Origin: Saccoglossus kowalevskii
Taxonomy: Eukaryota > Hemichordata > Enteropneusta > Harrimaniidae
Assembly: GCF_000003605.2 (NCBI RefSeq)
Contig: NW_003141810.1
Location: forward strand, 299,077 to 335,007
Length of the DNA stretch: 35,931 nucleotides
Reading direction: 5' to 3'
Position numbers and translations under genes: made by a program. Under the pieces are notes generated by a model, which did no database searches, had not been told where the DNA came from, and saw only the letters and a program-made list of their open reading frames with translations. This document shows positions 22,073-31,520 of the stretch, in pieces; within the stretch, counting starts at the first letter, position 1, and every line of letters starts with the position of its first letter.

Positions 22073-22442
22073 CAATAGACCATTTTCCGTTCACTGCGAG
22101 AATCACGCGTTATGCGTGATATCGAACGTAAAAACAGGACAAACAAAGGTCATAGCATCGTAGTGGCGTCAAACATCGCGTGGGACTCGACAAACGCGAA
22201 AGTATTTTGGGGGCATTTCCATGCTTATAATGTGCTGTCCACATTTGATGATAGGCAATTTCGATTAAGTAAGGGTATTCGGAAGCAATATTCATCTGTC
22301 GAAGATCGGCCGGTCGATGTGAGCTACGAAATAAAGAAATTCGAGTTCAAAATCAAATCGTTCGTTTTTTGCGGCAGACGTTCGACGCCCGTCTTTCATG
22401 CATCTCGCGAGATCTCGCAGTTGTACGGAAAATCACCTATTG
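22073..22442 (+). mobile_element. CAATAG element, CpG-rich full copy
   Basis: The left end reads CAATAGACCATTTTCCGT followed by ACTGCGAGA; the right end, inverted, reads CAATAGGTGATTTTCCGT followed by ACTGCGAGA after a few bases. These inverted ends define a 370-bp element. I counted about 33 CpG inside, far more than in neighbouring DNA. A 159-codon open frame (22112-22591) runs through it into the next element; it matches no family I recognise and is judged a chance frame. The palindrome TCTCGCGAGA lies at 22403-22412. The transposon superfamily is not assignable from these ends. Confidence 0.78.
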
Positions 22443-22494
22443 AAACGACTATTGGCAAAAAGAACAGAAATTGTATGTACATGAAATCGTATAC

Positions 22495-22670
22495 TACTGT
22501 AAAATCTGTATTAGAAACCGCAGTTTCTATTAAAATGATACAATGCAACAAAGGCGATGCAACTTTTATTAGAGCATATGCACAACGATGAATTTTTGGT
22601 TCTCAATTATTCAAAAAGAATGGATGCTACTTCTATTACGAATGCGACTTCTAATACAGATTTTATGGTA
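22495..22670 (+). mobile_element. TA-2 miniature inverted-repeat element, copy next to CAATAG element
   Basis: The left end CTGTAAAATCTGTATTAGAA is identical to that of the copy at 6939; the right end, inverted, reads CCATAAAATCTGTATTAGAA. TA lies on both sides. About 176 bp with the same iterated CTTCTATTA motif and the phrase TTCTCAATTATTCAAAAAGA. It lies about 50 bp after the CAATAG element, in the same order and orientation as the pair at 6684-7122. Confidence 0.9.
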
Positions 22671-22832
22671 ATATATGCTAAATTTTATTTGAAGTAGATG
22701 TATGCGCCAGTGGACAAGCATTTGGGCGGAAGATGGTTCATATGTTTAACAATAACTCAGTAATCACCTGAGTCTTGGATAATGCATGGAACTACAGATG
22801 TGATCTGTGTATGTGATGATTCTTGTAGCACT

Positions 22833-23358
22833 GGTTATTCTATTCTATTCTATTCTATTCTATTCTATTCTATTCTATTCTATTCTACCATTATTCATTT
22901 ATTTTCTATTCTATTCTATTCTATTCTATTTATTTTTTGCTATTCTATTCCACCATTATTCATTTATTTTCTATTCTATTCTATTCTATTCTATTCTATT
23001 CTATTCTATTCTATTTATTTTTTGCTATTCTATTTTACCATTATTCATTTATTTTCTATTATATTCTATTTCATTCTATTCTATTCTATTTACTTTTTGC
23101 TATTCTATTCTACCATTATTCATTCATTTTCTATTATATTCTATTTTATTCTATTTATTTTTTGCTATTATATTCTACCATTATTCATTTATTTTATTTT
23201 CTATTCTATTCTATTCTATTCTATTCTATTCTATTCTATTCTATTCTATTCTATTCTATTCTATTCTATTCTATTCTATTCTATTCTATTCTATTTATTT
23301 TTTGCTATTCTATTCTACCATTATTCATTTATTTTTTATTACATTCTATTCTATTCTA
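22833..23358. repeat. ATTCT pentanucleotide array with higher-order pattern
   Basis: Runs of (TATTC)n, the longest roughly 23200-23295, are broken at intervals by two fixed interruptions, ACCATTATTCATTTATTTT and TTTATTTTTTGC. The first starts near 22887, 22951, 23036, 23111, 23177 and 23319; the second near 22928, 23012, 23088, 23155 and 23293. The two alternate, so the array is made of composite units of about 65-140 bp and not of one simple run. All three plus-strand frames are open (140 to 238 codons of Phe, Tyr, Ser, Ile, Leu), a by-product of a stop-free pentamer. Confidence 0.97.
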
Positions 23359-23579
23359 AAAGCAGGAAGCAATCACACAGATCATCTCACTGCAAAGCTC
23401 CACAAGAACCCCAGCATGACAAAAACAATATTATTAAAATGACTAATGAAAATCAATTTATATTACATTCCCTGAAGGTGGTCAATCATTTAATTTAATA
23501 GCATAACCTTTTCTTTTTATGTTGCTATTAGGGTATGAGCAAATAGTATCATGTATCATCAATATAAAACTCTGACTGA

Positions 23580-25203
23580 CACCAGTCACCAATTAGAGGG
23601 TTAGGGTTACTCTTCACCAGTCACCAATGGCAGGGTTTCTGTTACCCTTCACCAGTCACCAATGGCAGGGTTTTAGTTACCCTTCACCAGTCACCAATGG
23701 CAGGGTTTTAGTTACCCTTCACCAGTCACCAATGGCAGGGTTTTAGTTACCCTTCACCAGTCACCAATGGCAGGGTTTCTGTTACCCTCCGCCAGTCACC
23801 AATGGCAGGGTTTCTGTTACCCTTCACCAGTCACCAATGGCAGGGTTTCTGTTACCCTTCACCAGTCACCAATGTCAGGGTTTCTGTTACCCTCCACCAG
23901 TCACCAATGGCAGGGTTTCTGTTACCCTCCGCCAGTCACCAATGGCAGGGTTTCTGTTACCCTTCACCAGTCACTAATGGCAGGGTTTCTGTTACCCTTC
24001 ACAAGTCACCAATGTCAGGGTTTCTGTTACCCTCCACCAGTCACCAATGGCAGGGTTTCTGTTACCCTCCGCCAGTCACCAATGGCAGGGTTTCTGTTGC
24101 CCTTCACCAGTCACCAATGGCAGGGTTTCTGTTGCCCTTCACCAGTCACCAATGGCAGGGTTTCTGTTACCCTTCACCAGTCACCAATGGCAGGGTTTCT
24201 GTTACCCTTCACCAGTCACCAATGGCAGGGTTTCTGTTACCCTTCACCAGTCACCAATGGCAGGGTTTCTGTTACCCTTCACCAGTCACCAATGGCAGGG
24301 TTTCTGTTACCCTTCACAAGTCACCAATGTCAGGGTTTCTGTTACCCTCCACCAGTCACCAATGGCAGGGTTTCTGTTACCCTCCGCCAGTCACCAATAG
24401 CAGGGTTTCTGTTACCCTTCACCAGTCACCAATGGCAGAGTTTCTGTTACCCTTCACCAGTCACCAATGGCAGGGTTTCTGTTACCTTTCACAAGTCCCC
24501 AATGGCAGGGTTTCTGTTACTCTTCACCAGTCACCAATGGCAGGGTTTCTGTTACCCTTCACCAGTCACCAATGGCAGGGTTTTAGTTACCCTTCACCAG
24601 TCACCAATGGTAGGGTTTCTGTTACCCTTCACCAGTCACCAATGGTAGGGTTTCAGTTACCTTTCACCAGTCCCCAATGGCAGGGTTTCTGTTACCCTCC
24701 ACCAGTCACCAATGGCAGGGTTTCTGTTACCCTTCACCAGTCCCCAATGGCAGGGTTTCTGTTACCCTTCACCAGTCACCAATGGCAGGGTTTTAGTTAC
24801 CCTTCACCAGTCCCCAATGGCAGGGTTTCTGTTACCCTTCACAAGACCCCAATAGCAGGGTTTCTGTTACCCTTTACAAGACCCCAATGGCAGGGTTTTA
24901 GTTACCCTTCACCAGTCACCAATGGCAGGGTTTCTGTTACCCTTCACCAAACATCAATGGCAGGGTTTCTGTTACCCTCCACCAGTCACCAATGACAGGG
25001 TTTCTGTTACCCTTCACCAGTCAACAATGGCAGGATTTTTGTTACCCTTCACCAGTCACCAATGGCAGGGTTTCTGTTACCCTTCACCAGACATCAATGG
25101 CAGGGTTTCTGTTACCCTCCACCAGTCACCAATGGCAGGGTTTCTGTTACCCTTCACCAGTCACCAATGGTAGGGTTTCTGTTACCCTTCACCAGTCACC
25201 AAT
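23580..25203. repeat. 35-bp minisatellite, about 46 copies, with higher-order units
   Basis: The 35-bp unit comprises CACCAGTCACCAATGGCAGG then GTTTCTGTTACCCTT and repeats from about 23580 to 25203. A variant train (AATGTCAGGG, then CCTCCACC, then CCTCCGCC) recurs with starts near 23871, 24011 and 24326. The spacings of 140 and 315 bp are exactly four and nine units. Thirty-five bases leave two over a codon multiple, so all three plus frames are open in turn and give one cyclic peptide (MAGFLLPFTSHQWQGFCYPS and so on), up to 397 codons. Units with GTTTTAGTT bring stops. I see no sign that it is translated. It is unrelated in sequence to the 35-bp array at the window start. Confidence 0.97.
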
Positions 25204-25787
25204 CATGTTACTTGTCACAACAGTGAGTTACTTTTTCATTTGGATACAATAAATGATGCCACTAATGTACATGGGGAACTTAAATCATAAATTATTCTGA
25301 GAAAATGATAATCACTCACAGAAAAGTACTTTAAACACAAAGAAAATATATTAAATTCTATATTACAGTAGATAGTTCAATTCAAGAATCTAACAAATAA
25401 GACAGTGATAGTAATACAGAGTAGCATTAGCCAAATTTGAAAAAATGAGGTTGTGGCCAATGTAAAAAACAAAAATGTTAATATCCTAAAAGCTTCTACA
25501 TACATGTATGTATATGACAAGTACATATGTTGTAGTAAAATAACTATTTTTAACAATATCATCATGTATGTATGAAATTTTACCCTAAAAATAGATTATT
25601 TTGTTATAAAACTGTTATTTCGAAATGTGCACAGCTTTAAACAACTCTCACTTAAAAGCACAAAATTACATTGCCAGCACATGATAAAGATTTTCTTTGT
25701 TTGCAAAGTGTTTAAACAACTGGTAAAACATGTAGCAGAAGCAGAAGCTATTACGACCTATACCAAGTTCTTGGTATTAAACTGAAC
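25204..25787. other. AT-rich unique stretch, no gene seen
   Basis: A 62-codon minus frame (25377-25565) is hydrophobic but lacks any recognisable family feature or splice context. Nothing else supported. Confidence 0.5.
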
Positions 25788-25905
25788 TACCGTATTTACT
25801 TTATTAGAAGCGCATCTCCAATAGACGCACATATAACCCAAATTTACATTGGCTATTGAATCATTCAAATTTTTCTTTATTTTATGTATTCACACAACAA
25901 ATAGA
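25788..25905 (+). mobile_element. TA-3 element, left-end fragment
   Basis: TACCGTATTTACTTTATTAG with AAGCGCATC is the TA-3 left terminus; inside, CACATATAACCCAAATTTAC and ATTGGCT match the inverted interior of the 15832 copy. The right terminus is not found before the TA-1 element at 26075, so the fragment is 3'-truncated or too decayed. Confidence 0.6.
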
Positions 25906-26074
25906 ACAAATACGTGTGGATGTATACATATGCTTTATCTGATCATAGCCATCCAGATTTAGAAATGTTTTTGACAGGTAGCAGTCATGTTCTTTTCAGG
26001 TTTTGAGTGTCATTGAAAATGAAGTAGATAACATTTTTTCACATTCCATGCCACAATTTACTTCTTCCTGTGAA

Positions 26075-26277
26075 TACTGTAAAATACTTTATTTTAGCTG
26101 GAATTAATTTTCGCTGAAAAGACATTTTTGGTGCTTTGTATGGAATTAATTTTCAGTGATTTTTTACAAGTTAAATGTGAAATATAGGAAAAAAAGTATA
26201 TTCACTGGATTTTATTTTCACTGAATCACGAAAATAGCGAAAATTAATTCCAAGTGAAAATAAAGTATTCTACAGTA
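26075..26277 (+). mobile_element. TA-1 miniature element, copy 6
   Basis: TACTGTAAAATACTTTATTT to AAATAAAGTATTCTACAGTA with TA on both sides, about 203 bp. A short gap has removed the CCCTTCAG word before the right end, leaving CTGAATCACGAAAATAGCG. Confidence 0.92.
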
Positions 26278-27270
26278 CATTACTAAAGCCATGGGACAGA
26301 AAACCATTAGAACAATATTGTTATACAATGTACATAGTTAACACCAAACAACTACTGTCTCCTATGTTTTCATCGTAATTAACAAACCAGGTGAGAGGGT
26401 ATCACACTTGCGGGAACAGGCATGTGCTAATTAAGTGCGAACACAAAATATGACAGGTCAAACATAGCAAAACTATCACAACCTTGCCCATATACATAAG
26501 GATATTACAATGTAGTATAGTAAAATCAATAACCATGCCATTCCTACATGATTTTTAAGCTCATTGAACTCTAAGAAGACTGAAGAATCTTTTATACCTA
26601 CTAGTTTGTGTGCCTTATCACAGGGGAATTTAATTTGCTGTACTATCATGCGTGTATAATGTGATCCATCTGCAAATGTTTACATTTCAAGAGCATTCAG
26701 CGTCAAAATGTAGCAGATCATGTTGGACCTCCTGGGGAAGTGAATTTCAAAGTCATTAGCAAAGACATAGGAAATCAATAACAATAATCACAGCTTTCGG
26801 TTTAATGCATTCTGCCTAATTGATTATTAAAACGCTAAGAATTACACCTAAACTTGTGCGGATTGAAAAATTTGCTGCCTGCAGTAATTCGTGTCAGCAG
26901 CGAACAGCAACTTTAAAAATGATATGTTTATTTTAACAGACTTTAAGGAGAGTGATCGTTTGTGAGCGATTACCTGATAGAAAATTTCTCCAAAGGGAGT
27001 ATAAAACTCACCTCAAAATAATCATTGAAATTACTCCCATATTTAGCCTCAGTGGTTCTCGGAGAGTTAGTTTTCACTCTCCAACGGTTTTCAAAATGGA
27101 AGTCCTGGTTATAATATTATAACCATAACAGCAATTTACCAAATTAATAGATTAGTTTAGATTAACAGTTTATTAGAGGTGTTTACAATATTACATGTAC
27201 TTGGGGTAAAATTCAAACAAAGAAGAATGGTGATTAAAAAAAATTAAAAAACTACCTGACTCAAAAATAT
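26278..27270. other. AT-rich unique stretch, no gene seen
   Basis: No long open frame, tandem repeat or element end was recognised over about 1 kb. An imperfect inverted pair around GGAGAGTGATCG and CACTCTCC (26946-27082) is noted without assignment. Confidence 0.45.
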
Positions 27271-27591
27271 TCATGAATGCAAGATCGATTGGCGAAGGCA
27301 AATGGGGTACGTTGGTATGGGCATGTGCTGAGGAGGGAGGATGGGCATGTATTAGGAAGGGCCCTTGATTTAGAGGTGAGTGGTCCAAAGAAAAGGGGAA
27401 GGCCAAAAAAGACGTGGAAGATGCAAGTGGAGGAGGAGAGTGGGAAGGTTGGGATGAGGATGAGGGATGCTTTAAATCGTGGAAAGTGGAGGGAGGGGGT
27501 AAGAGCGATTGCCACTAGTTTAAGGTGAATCCGGCCACCCTCGTCTTCGGGGACAAAACCGGATTTAAAACTCTGGACTACTACTACTAAG
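27271..27591 (+). mobile_element. 5'-truncated LINE: C-terminal end of reverse-transcriptase ORF plus 3' tail
   Basis: The frame 27277-27528 gives 83 residues with NGVRWYGHVLRRED at residues 9-22, then GPKKRGRPKKTWKMQVEEE at about 37-55 and NRGKWREGV near 67-75. The pattern W-x-GHVLRR ... GRPKxTW ... W is the well-known extreme C-terminus, after the RT domain, of many invertebrate non-LTR retrotransposon ORF2 proteins. No RT or endonuclease domain is present; an in-frame stop lies immediately upstream at 27274-27276, as expected for a 5'-truncated insertion. After the stop a 3' tail of about 60 bp ends in ACT triplets (27577-27589), a simple-repeat tail seen in several LINE clades. The segment is conspicuously G-rich and purine-rich on the plus strand compared with its flanks. 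Clade cannot be fixed from this fragment. The 132-codon minus-strand frame across it is a shadow. Confidence 0.88.
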
Positions 27592-28015
27592 AAAAGTTGT
27601 ACAACAGGAAAAGAAAATTGGCAGGCGTTGTTCTTTCTTTCTCTTGATTTATAGTACAAGCAACTCTAATAAAATGATAAATTGTGCACTCTATACCTAA
27701 TGTCATGAAACTTGTAAGAATAACCTTTCTGCATCAAAGATATTAAAACATCATTTACTTTCCTTTTAAGCGATATTAAACACTGTAACAGGATGTTTTG
27801 CGCTAATTTAAGGCTTAAAGTTAATTACACTGAGATACACATTGATGTATTATGTCAATGCACTGTACTTAAAGGAACAATCTATCAAACCTGCTGGCAC
27901 AGAATCATTTATCATTGCATGAGAAACGCAATAATAAACATCACATCAAATATCAATATAAACCTAAAAAAGCATTAGCAAGAAAATTAAAGGTTTCTGT
28001 TGAGACATGAACGTA
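27592..28015. other. AT-rich unique stretch, no gene seen
   Basis: A 61-codon plus frame (27793-27978) has no recognisable features. The stretch ends at the 50-bp array. Confidence 0.5.
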
Positions 28016-29738
28016 CTGATCTCGGCACGTGCTGAGATCCCGTAGTGTAAATGTAGCTATAGCATCAGATCTTGGCATGTGCCGAGCTCCTGTAATGTGA
28101 ACGTAGCTTTAGTATCTGATTTTGACACGTGCCAAGATTTCGTACTGTGAATGTAACTATAGCATTAGATCTTGTCATGTGCAGAGATCTCGCAATGTAA
28201 ATGTAGCTATAGTATCTGATCTCAACACGTGCCGAGATTTCGTAATGTGAACATAGCTATAGTATCTGATCTCAACACATGCCGAGATTTCGTAATGTGA
28301 ACATAGCTATAATATCTGATCTCAACACGTGCCGTGGTTCCGTAATGTGAACATAGCTTTAGTATCTGATCTCAACACGTGCCGTGGTTCCGTAATGTGA
28401 ACATAGCTATAGTATCTGATCTCAACACATGCCGAGATTCTGTATTGTGAGCGTAGCTATAGTAACTGATCTCAACACATGTCGTGGTTCCGTAATGTGA
28501 ACATAGCTTTAGTATCTGATCTTAACACGTGCCGTGGTTCCGTAATGTGAACATAGCTATAGTATCTGGTCTCAACACATGCCGAGATTCTGTATTGTGA
28601 GCGTAGTTATAGTATCTGATCTCAACACATGTCGTGGTTCCGTAATGTGAACATAGCTTTAGTATCTGATCTCAACACGTGCCGTGGTTCCGTAATGTGA
28701 ACATAGCTTTAGTATCTGATCTCAACACATGTCGTGGTTCCGTAATGTGAACATAGCTTTAGTATCTGATCTCAACACGTGCCGTGGTTCCGTAATGTGA
28801 ACATAGCTATAATATCTGATCTCAACATGTGCCGAGATTCTGTAATGTGAACATAGCTATAGTATCTGATCTCAACATATGCGGAGATTCTGTATTGTGA
28901 GCGTAGCTATAGTAACTGATCTCAACACATGCCGAGATTTTGTAATGTGAACATAGCTATAATATCTGATCTCAACACATGCCGAGATTCTGTAATGTGA
29001 ACATAGCTTTAGTATCTGATCTCAACACATGCCGAGATTTTGTAATGTGAACATAGCTATAATATCTGATCTCAACACATGCCGAGATTCTGTAATGTGA
29101 ACATAGCTTTAGTATCTGATCTCAACACATGCCGAGATTTCGTAATGTGAACATAGCTATAATATCTGATCTCAACACATGCCGAGATTTGGTAATGTGA
29201 ACATAGCTATAATATCTGATCTCAACACATGCCGAGATTTCGTAATGTGAACATAGCTTTAGTATCTGATCTCAACATATGCCGAGATTCTGTATTGTGA
29301 GCGTAGCTATAGTAACTGATCTCAACATATGCCGAGATTCTGTAATGTGAACATAGCTATAGTATCTGATCTCAACATGTGCCGAGATTCTGTATTGTGA
29401 ACATAGCTATAGTATCTGATCTCAACATATGCCGAGATTCTGTAATGTGAACATAGCTATAGTATCTGATCTCAACATATGCCGAGATTCTGTAATGTGA
29501 ACATACCGGTAGCTATAGTATCTGATCTCAACATGTGCCGAGATTCTGTATTGTGAACATAGCTATAGTATCTGATCGCAACATATGCCGAGATTCTGTA
29601 TTGTGAGCGTAGCTATAGTAACTGATCTCAACATATGCCGAGATTCTGTATTGTGAGCATAGCTATAGTGTCTGATCTCAACACATGCCGAGATTTTGTA
29701 ATGTAAACGTGGCTATAGTATCTGATCTCAACATGCAG
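28016..29738. repeat. 50-bp minisatellite with an E-box palindrome per unit, about 34 copies
   Basis: Unit of 50 bp: TGATCTCAACACGTGCCGAG, ATTYTGTAATGTGAACATAG, CTATAGTATC. The centre is CACGTG in the least changed units and CACATG, CATGTG or CATATG in the others, flanked by ATCTC and GAGAT arms. The first unit (28019-28038, ATCTCGGCACGTGCTGAGAT) matches its own reverse complement at 18 of 20 positions. Variants travel together: units with TATTGTGAGCGTAG are usually followed by AGTAACTGATC, and GCCGTGGTTCCG units cluster at 28330-28800. One such pair at 28431 and 28581 lies 150 bp (three units) apart. One unit carries an extra CCGGTA near 29503. No open frame of note. Confidence 0.96.
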
Positions 29739-30445
29739 CGAGAAAAAACAATACTTTTTCATTATACAGAAATCTCCGTAGAAAGATAGCACTTAAAAAA
29801 CCAAGCAAAAAAAAACATGTGACATGTGGCTGTCTACTATCATTGTACTCAGCATGCAACATTTACTACAAAACTGAGGATATTTCAGTAAAAGCCAGTG
29901 GTTATAAAACTCTGAATTTTAAATATTAAAGCAGTAGATATTTTATTAAAAGCCAGATTGAAAATAGAGTTGTTTTCAAATAACCATATAGTATTTTTTT
30001 GAAAGCTAGTACTAAACTAATAATAAGTGCTTCGTTCACAAGATTCAATTAAATACCAATGGGGAAAAAATTACAGCAAAAAAACACACACAAAACATGA
30101 GGGCTATACTTCCCTGTTTTTAATAAAAGAGTACATTGGAGTGCACGAGAACATATGTGTTCAGTGTATGTCTCGTAATATGTGCATGCAATTTCTTGAA
30201 ATGTATTTCAACAGCTCAGGAAAATCTTTTTTGTTATGCAACAGATTTGAATCAAATCAATCAATGAATATCTGAAATTCAATTCCATAAAAAATTGTTG
30301 CATAATTTATTCTGATTGACACTTACGACAGGCACGATATAAACTGGAGTCAGTTGTGCAATTCATTCCGTTAATAACATTTATGTTATTATTTATTCTG
30401 TCACACTAACTACAGACATTGATACAAACTGGAATCAGTTATGGG
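29739..30445. other. AT-rich unique stretch, no gene seen
   Basis: An 82-codon plus frame (30027-30275) has no recognisable domain. Nothing else supported. Confidence 0.5.
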
Positions 30446-30663
30446 TACTGTAAAATTTCGCTTTTCGCTGGGTTTAAATTTCGCTGATTTACCATTTCAG
30501 GCATATTCAGTGGGTTTTAAATTCACGGTTTTATCATTTGGATAATGTGTTCTATGCTCAACTTTACATATTCACTGGGTTTTAATTTAGCGCATTTTCC
30601 AGTCGGCGAAATAAGCAAAATTAAAACCCAGTGAATAACTAATTAATAATTAGCCTTTGTGCA
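30446..30663 (+). mobile_element. TA-4 miniature element, copy 3
   Basis: The left end is TACTGTAAAATTTCGC followed by TTTTCGCTGGG; the interior GCATATTCAGTGGGTTTTAA and the TAATGTG region match 19847-20056 in the same orientation. The right terminus is decayed (TTAGCCTTTGTGCAG in place of TTAACGCTTTTACAG) and runs straight into the 24-bp repeat. Confidence 0.85.
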
Positions 30664-30723
30664 GCCATCTTAAATGGCCGTCGTGCAGCCATCTTAAATG
30701 GCCGTCATGCAGCCATCTCAAAT
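30659..30723. repeat. 24-bp tandem repeat, 2.7 copies, at a TA-4 end
   Basis: GTGCAGCCATCTTAAATGGC plus CGTC occurs twice exactly apart from one base, then a third time in part. Each unit contains the inverted words GCCAT and ATGGC. The first unit begins in the decayed right tip (GTGCAG) of the TA-4 element. Confidence 0.88.
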
Positions 30724-31390
30724 CAAACAAATTCATGTGCATATCTCTGAAAGCCTGATGTATAGATTAAGCTTGAATTTGATTGGTGCAAACATGTGTG
30801 AGGAAGTACAGATAGATACGGATGCATGGACGAACACTAAATCTTCGTTTTCAGACCACGTCTGAATGGGAACTAAAAAAGTCAGCGATAAACCAAAGCT
30901 GCATTACAATTTCAATGTTATAATTTAAAGCTAAATTTTCAGTGATATTTTTAAAAAAACATTAATTCAAGAAATTTCAAACTTATTAATAAGATGATAT
31001 ACTAATATATAAATGTTGAAGTCAACTTATTAGATAAAAAACTCTTCAGTTATCACAACCACACACAATGTTAATAAATACCATTATTTTGTTATTTCCA
31101 ACTGAGCCTATAACAGGATGTATGTATATATGCTTTTGGATGTTTATTAATCTTTTCTTGGCTTGGATGCACTTTTTTGGTAAACTTTATGTTAGTGCAA
31201 AAATAAAACAAAAAACAAATACCGATATATAGACAACAACATCGTTTAACAGCTAACTGCTCCATTGAGTTATGGCTTTGAGGCCATAATAATTTCCCCA
31301 GGGTTGACACATGACCATCACCACCCAATATGTATGTGTTTTGTGGAAGAAATGATAATCAAGCCATCAAATCAATATCAAATCAGATGG
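30724..31390. other. Unique stretch, no gene seen
   Basis: A 78-codon minus frame (31092-31328) carries no recognisable feature. No element ends seen. Confidence 0.5.
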
Positions 31391-31520
31391 TAAATCACAG
31401 TGGTACTGTATGACTCCCTAGACAATCCATAAATCACAGTGGTACTGTATGACTCCCTAGACAATCCATAAATCACAGTGGTACTGTATGACTCCCTGGA
31501 CATACCATAAATCACAGTAT
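31391..31520. repeat. 39-bp tandem repeat, 3.3 copies
   Basis: Units TAAATCACAGTGGTACTGTA with TGACTCCCTAGACAATCCA recur at 39-bp steps. The first two are nearly identical, the third has CTGGACATACC. Thirty-nine is a codon multiple, so the minus strand gives a 13-residue peptide repeat (YGLSRESYSTTVI) inside a 97-codon frame (31378-31671). That frame is not supported as a gene. Confidence 0.92.

Noticed and set aside
22112-22591. 159-codon plus-strand frame as a transposase or domesticated gene
   Set aside because: It crosses from the CAATAG element into a separate TA-2 element through the spacer, matches no known motif (no DDE-type pattern seen), and the older copy of the element does not keep the frame.
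22782-23498. Long open frames of 140 to 238 codons over the ATTCT array as protein genes
   Set aside because: All three frames are open because the pentamer has no stop on this strand; the peptides are only cycles of Leu-Phe-Tyr-Ser-Ile and there is no gene context.
23590-23612. Telomere-like GGTTAGGGTT at the left edge of the 35-bp array
   Set aside because: Barely two hexamers, best explained as a mutated first unit.
23767-24995. 293- and 397-codon frames over the 35-bp array as a repeat protein
   Set aside because: Three overlapping frames give the same cyclic peptide because 35 bp rotates the frame; no codon-position bias, start context or neighbouring exon supports translation.
27261-27659. 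132-codon minus-strand frame rich in Ser, Pro and Phe
   Set aside because: Shadow of the LINE reading frame on the opposite strand.
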